Shown piece after piece: positions 21,480-32,800 of a DNA stretch of 64,000 nt. Location of the stretch: positions 7,681,001-7,745,000 of the forward strand of contig JANJXV010000039.1 of NCBI GenBank assembly GCA_024803745.1. Direction: 5' to 3'. Each line of letters starts with the position of its first letter. The stretch's first letter is position 1. This DNA is from Megascapheus bottae. Its lineage: Eukaryota > Chordata > Mammalia > Rodentia > Geomyidae. The notes beneath the pieces were generated by a model. It made no database searches. It saw nothing but the letters and a program-made list of their open reading frames with translations, and had not been told where the DNA came from. The translations under genes were made by a program, and so were the position numbers.

Positions 21480-21979
21480 CCACGGTCATCCACATGCCCT
21501 ATCGAGCCCTGAAAGCCGGGGTCCACCTTCTTTCCGTGCCCGTGGTGCCAGACAGTGTCAAGAGAACCCCAGCTGGGAATGGACCATCCTCTGGGGCGGG
21601 AGAGCGGGGAGGGAGAGAGAGAGAAGGAAAGATGCTCTAGGGAAGATTCAAGCTCCGCCCCGTATCTCCAGCTACCAATGGGCGTGTGGTCCTTTCCCGC
21701 GCAACGCCCCCTGGGATTTGTAGTACCGCGTAGGGACGCCCTCGGGCGCCGCGGTGCACCCCGAGACTCCAGGTCCCGAGGTGCGCCGGGAGGCGCGGGG
21801 ATTGGCTGGGCCCCGCCCCCGGCCCGCCCCGCTCCGCTGGCGCCGCAGCCCCAAGAATGAATGAAATCGTAGCGCGCTGGGCGGCAGAGCGGGCGGCGCA
21901 GGCCGGGCTGGGCCCGCGCGCGGCGGCGGCGGCGGCGGCAGCGGCGCCCCGGGCCGGAGGCGGCCCAGCCGAGCGGGCC
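21480..21979 (+). promoter_or_regulatory. DPF1: DPF1 distal CpG-island promoter (exon 1a)
   Basis: CpG-dense region upstream of the first DPF1 start, continuing to about 23060. A ZNF143-type motif is present on the minus strand at 21711-21724 (ACTACAAATCCCAG), and GC boxes occur near 21810-21835. No TATA box is visible. Confidence 0.75.
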
Positions 21980-22011
21980 ATGGCTACCGCCATTCAGAAC
22001 CCGCTCAAGTC
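21980..22011 (+). CDS. DPF1: DPF1 exon 1a (distal first exon)
   Basis: Encodes [10 protein letters not shown] plus two bases of a Ser codon, with donor GTGAGT. The ATG has G at -3 and +4. An in-frame ATG at 21857 (A at -3) would add 41 residues with an alanine run. I chose 21980 because it matches the known [11 protein letters not shown] start. Confidence 0.9.
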
Positions 22012-25000
22012 GTGAGTGTCCCCGCCGTCCCCGCCCCCTCGCTGGGACCCCCCCCCGTCCTCCTCCAGGAGCCCTTCCCCCCCGCCCTACCTGGGCCGGA
22101 CCCGCGGATCGGAGTTGAATGGCGGCGGGGGGGTCCCCCGTGCGCGCCCCCCGAGCCCCTGGGGAGGGAGGGACTCGCCGACGCCCTGGTCCGCCACCCC
22201 CGGGGTTAGGGACAGGGCCCTTCCCGGGTCGCGGGGGCGTCTCTTCTTTGTCGCTGTCAGTGAAGGAATGTGGGCGCGGGCGGGCTGTGTGGTGGGGGGG
22301 GGCGGACATCGCTTCTCCACCCTGAGTGGGGGGGGTAGTGGCTCCCTCTCCCTCCTCCCCGGTGACTTGGGGGTGCGAGCGCTAGCACCGAAGTCTGGAC
22401 GTCGGCCCTCTTGGGTTTCCATCACCCTCTCTCCCCGTCATCGGAGCCCCTTTCCCTCTTCGCCTTCTCTTTCTCTGGGGACCCCTCCCCAGCCCCGCAA
22501 GGTGGGAGCCCCGGCAGGACGGCGTCCTCTGCTGACTCCCCGGCGCCTCCCCCGTTTTCCTCTCCGGTCTCCAGGACCTAGACGCCTGCCCGGCCCCCAT
22601 GCCCGGGTCAGCGCGCTCCTCCCGCCGACCTCCGCGGGGGAGCGCCTGTCCTCCCCCGGGGCTTCGGGCGGGGGTGCGCCCTCAAGTCTCAGGGGATTCC
22701 CTCCCTTTCTCCCCATCCACCACTCCGCTTCTTCTCGGGTCCATGGCTGGGAGCTCAGACGCCTGGGTCCGCGGAGACCCCCCCTCCCATCCCCCCTTGT
22801 CCCTGCCACCCCTGGCTCTCTCCCCCTCTCTCCCCTCCTTCCCCATCGCCCTTCCTCGCCGCCTCCTCCTCGGGATCCGGGACTCCCAGCGCCCCCCACC
22901 CCCTCTCCCAGGCGGTGACAGCGGGCTCCCGGCTTCTCCCGCCCTCTCTCCCGCAGGCGTGCGCGGCCCTCCCCTCCCCCTCCTCCCGGGCGCCCGCAGA
23001 GGAGGGGGCGCGCGCCTGCCGAGCTGCACAAAGGGGCCCGCACGACCTCTCCCCCTCTTGCGCCCACCCCGTGCTCTCACTGCCTTGACCTTGGACATCT
23101 AAGTGCTGTGTGCGTGGGGAGGGGGTACCAGGGTGGAGGGAGGCGTCCCCCATCCACCCACCTAGGAAAAGGGCTGGGTCGGCACTAAAGGCCCTCCCAC
23201 CCCCAATGGCTTCTGGTTCTGGAATGTGGGTGGGGGTGAGAGAGGAGGGTGGGGCAGGGCTGGATAGGCGTGGGTCGACTGGAGGGCAGGGAACCGGGGT
23301 CTGGCGCCCAGGTCGTCAGCCTGTGTGTGGCCTCTGAAGAAAGGACATCCCTTCTGCTTCTGTGTCACCCTAAGTCACCCACATGGGTAGAGCTCTCGCT
23401 TGTGGGGGACGCCCTCAAACTGGGGGCACACAGGAGGAGCTGCAGAAATTTCATCAGTGTGATCCTGCTCAGACCCCTTAGAAGGGGTTCCCACTGCAGA
23501 GAACCGGCTCTCAAAGCCAGGTGGCATAGGAGGGGTCACTGAGTCCTTGCATCTATGGGTTCTGCAGGGTGGAAGTGGAGACTCAAGTGTTCCCAAAGAA
23601 TGCTCATCCTAACTACTCGGGGATGACATCTGAGCATCGTGGTTCAAAGCCAGGAAAGTCCATGAGACTCCCAGTTCATCACCCAAAAGCCAGAATTAGA
23701 GATGCGGCTCAAGTGGTAGAGTGCCAGCCTTGAGTGAAGAAACAGGGAAGCCGTGCCCGATGGCTCACACCTATAATTCTAGCTACACAGGAGGCTGAGA
23801 TGTGAGGATCGTGGTTCAAAGCCAACCTGGGCACTAAAGTCTGTGAGATTCTTATCTCCAGTTAACCACTAGAAAACCAGAAGGGTGCTGTGGCTCAAGG
23901 GGTAGGGTGGTGGCCTTGAGCTGAAGCGCTCAGGGACAGTGCCCAGGCCCAGAGTTCAAGTCTCACAACTGACCTCCCCCAAAAAAAGAAAGCAAAGAAA
24001 AGAAACTAAATAAAGGACAGTACCTAAGTCCTGAGTTCAAGCCCCAATATTTGCACATATGCCACACACAAATATGTACACACATACACACACAAAGCTG
24101 GGATGGGAACCTGGAGTAGAAATCCTCAGCTTGAACCACTAATGAACTCTTCATCTCCAAATCTTGTTACTGTCTATGCATTGGGAAGAATAAATCCTTA
24201 TTACCTTATGGAGCTTCAAGAGGCAGTCTTTGTAAAAACCCCTTAGAAATTGGCCCTGAGCAAAAGTATAAATATATAAAAGTTTTTTTTTTTTTTGTCA
24301 GTCCTGGGGCTTGAACTCATAGCCCAGGTACTGTCCTGAGCTTGATTCGCTCAAGGCTAGCACTCTACTACTGAGCCACAGTGCCACTTTCAGTGTGCTG
24401 GTGATTCATTGGAGAAAAGATTCTCATCTTTTAATCTGGGCAGGTCTTCCCTGCTCAGATGAGCTTTGATCTATGATCCTCATACCTCAGCTTCCTGAGT
24501 AGCTAGGATGACAGGTGTGAGCCACCATGCCCAGTTTCTAAAGCATAAATATTGACTGATCAATAGTGATTTCCTCTAGGGGGACAGCACACATGCCATA
24601 GGGTTTGGGGGAGAGGCATATTGTCAGATTGTCTAGACAGAGGAGAAGACTGGAAGGTCAAGTTTATAAGACAGTGTGTGGAGGTGATGGCCAGGTTGGT
24701 AGCCCCGGTTACTGCTTGTTGGAATTGTCACTGTGCTCCTTTCAGAGGTTGAGCAGAAGTGAGTTGGAGGGTTTCAGGCACAGAGAATTGGGGAGCAAGT
24801 CCAAGAGGGTGTGTTGGGGATCTGGAGGGTGGTGGAGGTGAGGCAAAGATGGCAAAGACACAATCAGGGCAGAATTGTTTCATCTGAGAACAGCGCTTAC
24901 CGTGGTTAAGGTGGGCTGGCCTTTACAGGGAACTGGAGACCAGAAAGCACTACGGTGGTCTGGAAAGGAACGCCCATCTTAGGAAGGGAGAGGGACAGGC

Positions 25001-25062
25001 CAAGGCTTGAGATGACTTAGATGCACACTAGGGAGGTGGGAGTGTTGTGTTTGGAGTAGGTT

Positions 25063-25121
<59 letters not shown>

Positions 25122-26814
25122 TGAAACAATAAATGTGGGGTGCCTCAAGTAGGTCTCAAAAGGACCAGCATGCTGGTATACATCTGGAGGAACGCCCCCT
25201 GGTGGACAAAAAGGTATTTATGGGTGTTCATTTCAATACTTTAATTAGAAAGCCACCTGAAGAGCTGTGAGAGTGAGTGACCCCGCAGGTCAGCTAGTTG
25301 TCTGGGGATCCCTTGGGATGGAGTCTGTGGGTCAGAAGGTAAGTCTTGCATCTTCCATGGAGGACTTGGGGTTTGGGTTTGATTCCTACCCAAGTCCCAC
25401 CTTTAAAGATCACCCAGGACAGAGAGCTTGTCTGCTTTTGCATCTGGAAAGGGGTGTAATTGTTTCACCCTGGAAAGAATGGTTCCAAACATTTGATGGC
25501 TGCTCAGTATTCATACCACAAACAATTGCTAAGCATTTACTGTATGTGTTATTTTTTGGAGGCAGCAGGCCTGGGACTCAAGAGCCTGGGTGTTGAGCTT
25601 TTTTTTTTTTTTTTTTCCCAGTCCTGGGGCTTGAACTCAGAGCCAGGCACCATCCTTGGACACTTTTTGCTTAAGGTCGGTGCTCTGCCACTTGAACCAC
25701 CACACCACTTTTGGCTTTTTCTATGTATGTAGTTCCAAGGAATCAAACCTGGTTCTTCCTGCATGCGAGGCCAGCACTCTATCACTAGGCCACACTTCCT
25801 GTCCCTCTGAGTTTTTTTTTTTTTTTTGCTCAAGTCTTAAGCTCTACCACTTTAGCCACAGCACCACTTTTGGCTTTTGGGTGGGTAATTAGAGATAACA
25901 ATGTCTTGTCTTGCTTTGAGGATTGGGGTTTAAAGCCAGCTCAGGTAAGGAAAGTCTATGAGACTTACCTCCAGTTAACCACCAAAGAACCATAAGTGGT
26001 GGAGTGGTCCAAGTGCCCAAGCACCAGTCTTGAGCAATAAGAAGCTAAAGAACAGTCCCCAGAGGTCCCAAGTTCAAGACCCAGTACTAATGCAAAACAA
26101 AAATAATCCCTTACCGAATTTATTGATCAGCTATTACCTGGCTGGAGATAGCACTTTGGGCTCTGGAATACTTGCTTTTCCATTGAGCTGTATCCCTAGC
26201 CCGGTCCAGGTCAATGAGACATCACCTTTGTGTTGTTTTTGAGTGTTTGGGGGTGGTGGAAGACTGGAATCCCTGAGCCAGGCGTCTGTACCCATCGCTC
26301 CTTGGTGAGAAGTTTTGGTAGGCACCTACCTGTAAGCTGCCTTGAGTCTTTTGGTGTTTGCGCAGTGTAGCCGCGAGCAGGGGTGCCAGGTGTGGGAATG
26401 TGTGTAATCTACCACGTGCGGGTTGTGTGCCAGGCCGGGCGTGCATGCATGCGTGCACGTGGGAGGAGGATGCACGCGTGAGTGACAGCGTGCTCTCCCA
26501 TTCCCCCCGCCCCCACCGCCCGGGGGTGGGGGGGGTGCGTGGACCTCCGCCTGGGACTACCACTCCCAGCATGACGCGGGCGCCCCGCCCCGCCGCTCCG
26601 ATTGGCTGACACCCGCGTGCTCCCGCCCCCCGGGAATGAATGGATGGGCGGCCTCAGCGCCCGCCCGACCGCTGGGAGGACCGACCCGGCGGGGACCTGC
26701 TGGGGGCAGGACCCGGGGAGCAAGATGGCCACGGTCATCCCGGGCCCCCTGAGGTGGTGCGGGCCGGCGCGGGGCGGGGCGGGGGAGGCGCGCAGCCGGG
26801 CCTGCACGGGCACG

Positions 26815-26851
<37 letters not shown>

Positions 26852-29800
26852 CGGCTGGGGGTGGGGCTGGGGGTGGCGGAGGGTTGTCACCGTGTGCGGG
26901 GGTGCGAGTGTGCGGGACGGGGGGTCTCGCCGGCACGGTGTCCGATGCGCTGTTCCCGGAGGGGTGGAGGGCATGCGGGAAGAGGGTCTGGATTCCTTTA
27001 TGGGGAGGAGGGGTGGGCTTCGTCCCCCCCCCCCCCCCGGCCTGTGACCCCTGGGTTTGGGAGAGGTGAAGGGACCTGAGGATGCCAGGGCCTTGGTGCA
27101 CTCGAGTGGCGTCTCCACCACCTTTGTCTGAGGGTGCAGAGGGTTCGCGTGCGCGGTGACTTATTTGCTCGCGTGGCCGTGTGTGTGGTTTCCTTTATTG
27201 TACACCACGTATCTTTGGATATTTGGGGCCCGCCTGTCCGGTGGGAGCTGAGCCGTGTGCGGCCTGGGTTCTGTCTCTGGATAGACATGTGTTTCTGGTG
27301 CAGGAGGTTTGTGTAAACCTGGGTGGATCCGAATTTTCCTGATGTATAGGTGTGAATCTGTGTGTGTTTCGACGTGTATTTGAGGTGCTGGTTTTTTACC
27401 TATTTCCGTCTCTTTGTGAGTGTGTGCGTGTGCTTGTGTGAGTGTGTGATTCCTTTGTACTGTGTGGCTGGAGCTTGTTGATGGGGTTGGTTTGTGTTGT
27501 GGCTTTGGGTCTGTGTGTAAGCGCTTATGTGAGTAATTTTCGGCAGTCTGGCTCCTGACGATTGTGTGCCTGTGTCTTTGCGTGGTGGGATCTGCTTTCA
27601 CGACGCGGGTCTTTGTGGGTGATTTGTTTACGTTGCGTGTCTTTGGAGATGTAAGGTATATTTGTGGGGTCTTTTTTTTTTTTTTTTTTGGTCTGGAGAT
27701 ATTTGTGTGTGCATAGGTGTGAGATTCGTCTGTTTCTCCTTTGTGGGCCTTGGGGTAAGTTTCTCTTTGTGTGTGAATTCCGGGTGACCATGTGCGATTT
27801 GTTTGTGTTGTGTGTTTGGATACGTGCAGTGTGGATGAGTCTCCCCCGTGTTTCCGTCCCTGCTGTATTGTGTGTATCGACTTCTTAGCTGGAGGCCTCG
27901 GCAGTCTCAGATTGGGGTCCCCTCCCCCTCCCCAGGGTCCAGGCGAGAACCACTGGGATGGGAAGAGGTGAAGTTGGAAGGGGGCGAGGCGGGGGGAGGG
28001 TGGTGGTGGTGGTGGTGGTGGTGGTTGGGTGGGTGTCTGGCCATCCACTTCCAACCATCTGGAGCCAGCGGTAGGGGGCAGGGATGGGGTGCTGGGCTTC
28101 GGGGCCACCCTTGCTGACAGGCGCCTGCCCGCTGCTCGCCCGCCCCCGTAGCCTAGGCGAGGACTTCTACCGCGAGGCCATCGAGCACTGCCGCAGCTAC
28201 AACGCGCGCCTGTGCGCCGAGCGCAGCCTGCGCCTGCCCTTCCTCGACTCGCAGACCGGCGTGGCTCAGAACAACTGCTACATCTGGATGGAGAAGACCC
28301 ACCGCGGGCCGGGTGCGGGCCGCCGGGAGGGCGGGGCGGGGCGGGGCGGGGCGGGGCCGGCCCGGCCTCCCGCGCTGCCCTCTCACCCTCTCACCTCTCT
28401 CTAGGTTTGGCCCCAGGACAGATCTATACCTACCCTGCCCGCTGTTGGCGAAAGAAGCGGAGACTCAACATCCTGGAGGACCCCAGACTCAGGCCCTGCG
28501 AGTACAAGATCGGTGGGTGCGGCTGAGTGCATGCCCATCTTCCCTGTGCCCGTGGCCCGCTGGCCGCCCAGCCTGGGTGTGTCTCGGGTGTGTCGCGCTG
28601 CTCCGGCAGCTGTCTTTGAGTCACAGAACTTCAGCTGTGTCTCCTCCATGGGCCCAGGCGTCCCGAACACATGATGGTACCTGTCAGGCATGTCGAGGTG
28701 TATGAAGTTCCTGACTCTGTCTCCTCCCCACTGAGCTGGGGCATAGCTGGCTGTGCTTCTTTTTTGTGGGTACTCTTGATTTTTCACCCCTCCAAATGTG
28801 TTTGGATATTGAAAGTGTCTGGGTGTGCAACTTTTTTTTTTTTTTTTTTGCCAGTCCTGGGGCTTGAACTCAGGGCATGGGTTCCTTGGCCGCTTTTTGC
28901 TCAAGGCTGACTAGCATTCTGCCACTTGAGCCACAGCACCACTTCTGGCTTTTTCTGTGTGTGTGGTACTGATGAATCGAACCCAGAGATGCATGCATGC
29001 TAGCTGAGCACTCTACCACTAGGGCACATTCCTGGCCCTGTTTGTAACTCTTCCTATCTGAAGAGAAATCAGTCAGGCTGTGGCTCTTGGTGTTTCCTGG
29101 TATATTTTCTCTTGTGTGTATCTGCTTGGTCCACCTGTTCTGGAGGCATGTCTGGGTATCTCTATAGCTGGCTGCCTCTTCCCGTGGGAGTCTGGACACA
29201 CTGGAGTGTCTGGGAGAATCTTGCCATTCGTGTGTGTATTTCATGTGTTTCTGTGTGCTGGGTCAGTATAGGTGGACTTAGGGCTTCTTTCATGTGAGCA
29301 AAGTCAGAGACCCTGGTTGCTTGTCTCTCCCTGTCCATGATCAAGGGTCTGTGTTATATTCAGCTGGCTGTCTTTTTCTGTGTGAGCTTTGCCTCCTTCC
29401 ACGTAATCTGTCTCTCCTGTGGATAGTTTGTGTGTCTGATCAATGCTTTCTGGGGCTGTGTGTGTGTGTGTGTGTCCAGGTGTTTGTAGGGCCTTCCTGG
29501 TATAGGTCTAGGTATTGTTGTAGGCCTAGTGGACTCCCTTAGAGTATCTCTTAGTGTATCCCAGCCTGGGTAGGCCTCTTCCTTGCTTCCAGGTATGGCC
29601 AAGAGTCTGGTTGTCTCTGAAGTCTGGTGTTGTGTCTTCCTTTGTGTGTCTGTCTTGCACATTCCTTGTGGGTGTCCATGTGTCCCGTTCAAGTATCCAT
29701 ATCTAGTGCTGCTTGGGTCTGTCTGGGGCCCCTCATGTGGCTATAGGGTTTGTGGAGGTTTAGGTGTGTCTCGGATTTTGGTCTGCCTCCTTCTGAATGT

Positions 29801-32800
29801 GTCCCAGTGGGGATGAGGGTGTAGCTGTCTCTCTTCAGGATCTGGGCATCCTTCTAGGGTGTGTGATGGAATCCTTGTTTCAGTTGCAGATTGAGTGTGG
29901 GAAGGCCTCTTTCTTCCCAAAAAGAGTGTAGTCCCGGTCCAGGAGTTTGGCCTAGTGGTAGAGTGCTTGCCTACTATTCACAAAGACCTGGGTTCGATTC
30001 CTCGGTAGCACATACACAGAAGAAGGCAGAAGTGGTGCTATGGCTCAAGTGGTAGAGCTGTAGCCTTGAGAAAGTCCAAGGACAGTGCTCAGGCCCAGGA
30101 TTAGCCAAAAAAAAGAGTGTGAACCCCATCCTTGACCTGCCTCCCCCATCTCCATAATTTGTCCCCAGATTGTGAAGCGCCCCTGAAGAAAGAGGGTGGT
30201 CTTCCAGAAGGGCCAGTCCTCGAGGCTCTGCTGTGTGCTGAGACTGGGGAGAAGAAGGTGGAGCTGAAGGAGGAGGAGACTATTATGGACTGTCAGGTAG
30301 GACCCTTTCCCCTCCCCCCCAGCCCCAACTGTAAATCCTTCTACCACCTGCTACCTGTCACCACTCCACATCCCTCAAGCCCTTACGCCTCTCTGATTCC
30401 TTAGAGCCTTCAGGTGCCCTGAGTCTCCATCTTCCCAGACCTCTACTCCCTGGAAGACTTCCTCGCACCCCACCCCCCACCAGCCCCAACTTGCCTTCCC
30501 TTCCCCAAGCTGTACCAGATCAGTGCCTCCATCTTCTCAGTCCTCCTTCTCCTGTACCCAGAAACAGCAGTTGCTGGAGTTTCCACATGATCTCGAGGTG
30601 GAAGACTTGGAAGATGACATTCCTAGGAGGAAGAACAGGGCCAAAGGAAAGGTAAGCCCAAAGCCGCTCACCCCTGCTCTCAGAGACTGCTCACGCTTCC
30701 TAGGCGTGTGTCAGTGGTCTGACCACGTTTCATTCCCAGAGCCGTCTGAACAGGGAGGAGACCCCAGGCTGGTGGCTGGTGTGCATTAAATCATTTACAA
30801 AAAAGGAGATTGTGTAGTGGATTAGAACTATCTTCCCCCCACACCCCCCTCCCACGCTGGGGCTTGAACTCAGGGACTTGCACTCTTTTTTTGCCAGTCC
30901 TGGTGCATGAACTCTGGGCCTGAGCACTGTCCTTGGACTTTCTCAAGGCTAGAGCTCTACCACTTGACCCTCAGCACCACTTCTGGCTTTTTCCTGTGTA
31001 TGTGGTACCAAGGAATTGAACCGGAGTCTTTATGCATGCTAGGCAAGCACTCTACCACTAGGCCAAACTCCTGGCCCAGGACTTGCACTTTTGCTTGGCT
31101 TTTTTTGTTGTTGTTGTTTCCCTCTCAGCTGGTGCTCTACCACTTGAGCCATATTACCAGTCTGGTATTTAACTGGTTAATTAGAGATGGACTCTTTATA
31201 GACTGGCTTTGAACTACATCCTTCAAATCTCAGCCTCTTGAATAGGATTACAGGTGTGAGCTCCTTTCTCCTAGCAATTGGAACTAGTTTATGGCTATAC
31301 TCAGAGAGACTCAAGACTCCAGAATTAGAAAGAGCAAGTTGCTTGGGGGGGATGTTATTATTATTATTATTATTATTATCATTGATACGATAACTTTTTC
31401 TGTGCTAGGGCTTAGACCTTCAGCTTGCTAAGCAAACACTCTATCACGGAGCTATGCCATCAGCCCCCTCAAATCAAATATTTGTGTTATTTTTCTTCCT
31501 CTTCCCAATTTTTTATTGTTATTATAAAGGTGATTGGTTACAGTTTTATAATCAGGTAGTATCTTTCTTTTTGGACAATGTCACCCATCCCCTTTATCCC
31601 AGTTTTTCCCATCCCCATTGTGTGTGTGTGTGTGTGTGTGAAGTCCAGATGATGAAGCCCAATGTGATGGCACACACCTATAATCCCAGCACATTCAGGA
31701 GGCTGAGATAGGAGGCTCTGAAGCTGCACGGCAGCTTGGGTTATGTAGTAATACCCTTCCCCAAAAAAGAACAGAAAACTAGAAGTTCAGATGATGACAA
31801 CATGGTTTTCTATGTCCCTCATTTATAAGCCTTCTCCTCTGTCCCCCAGGCATACGGCATTGGGGGTCTCCGGAAACGCCAGGACACTGCTTCCTTGGAG
31901 GACAGAGACAAGCCGTATGTCTGTGATAGTGAGTCCTTCTGCAGAGGGGGAAAGAGAGAGAGAGAGAGAGAGTGGGGCCCCCAGAAGTCTCCCCTAGTGG
32001 CCCTCCCTCCTGTCCTGGCCTTGGGTGGGTGTGTATGTTTAGGTCTTGGGCAGTGGGGGCGGTGTGATCCTGGAGGCCAGGGTGGAGGCAGCGGCTGAGG
32101 AGCCTGACAGCTGCCTGCTCGCTCACCCTCCAGTCTGTGGGAAGCGGTATAAGAACCGGCCAGGGCTCAGCTACCACTACACCCACACCCACCTGGCTGA
32201 GGAGGAGGGGGAGGAGCACACGGAGCGCCACGCCCTGCCCTTCCACCGGAAAAACAACCACAAACGTGAGCCCACGGGCCAGGTTGGGGAGGTGAGGGGC
32301 CCAGGGATGGTGGATGGGGGGGCACTGAAGAAGCCTGGTGGCGGCTGGGAAGGGGGTGGGGGCACATTATACATTTCTGGAAAATCTCCAGCTCAGAGGT
32401 TCCCTCCCCCACCGACCATAGGGATGCTGGCTCCGGGGTTGCCATGACAACCAACCATCTCTTCCCTCGCTCCTGGCCCCGGCGTAATATTTCTGGGTCT
32501 GATTTATTGTTTCAATTAGAGCTTGGGGAGGGGGTGATAGATGACTCCCCTCCCTCCCTAAGCCTCCCTGTCTTCCTTTTCTGCTATCCTTTTGGCTAAG
32601 GGGCTAAAGGGTAGGGTTGGTGGCCCAGGAGCCCTTGGCACCCATCGGTGCTCATCCCACACCATGCCAGCTGAGTGGCGGGGGAGGGGAACTGACTCCC
32701 ATCCATCTCTTAGAGGCAGAGGGCAGTCTCCTCAGACCAGGCCCAAGGCACATCCGGGCACCTCTGTGCTCTGAGCTTCTCTCCAGACCAGCTCCTGGCC

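Larger units (their letters stand above)
12281..21480. other. Intergenic region between PPP1R14A and DPF1
   Basis: About 9 kb with no supported exon. SINEs of both dimeric families fill most of 12.66-13.95, 14.56-16.02, 16.5-16.73, 17.51-18.88, 19.19-20.01 and 20.9-21.14 kb. MIR fragments lie at about 16028-16140 and 21320-21385. Two CTCF-like motifs lie at 17106-17120 and 20503-20515. Unique stretches (16.2-16.5, 16.75-17.5, 20.35-20.9 kb) show nothing I recognise. Confidence 0.7.
22012..26724 (+). other. DPF1: DPF1 intron between exons 1a and 1b
   Basis: 22.0-23.1 kb is extremely C-rich on the plus strand and supports long but spurious open frames on both strands. 23.6-23.99, 24.29-24.54 and 25.6-26.09 kb are SINEs. 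A (GT)n tract lies at 25077-25119 and a CTCF-like site at 25193-25205. 24.55-25.05 kb is unremarkable unique sequence. Confidence 0.75.

Noticed and set aside
21377..23102. Long open frames (300-310 codons) on both strands around DPF1 exon 1a
   Set aside because: They come from stop-poor CpG-island DNA. The translations are low-complexity Pro/Arg/Gly and overlap the real exon in other frames.
27161..28108. 315-codon minus-strand open frame
   Set aside because: It is the reverse complement of UG-rich DPF1 intron sequence. The translation is His/Thr/Pro-rich with no domain.
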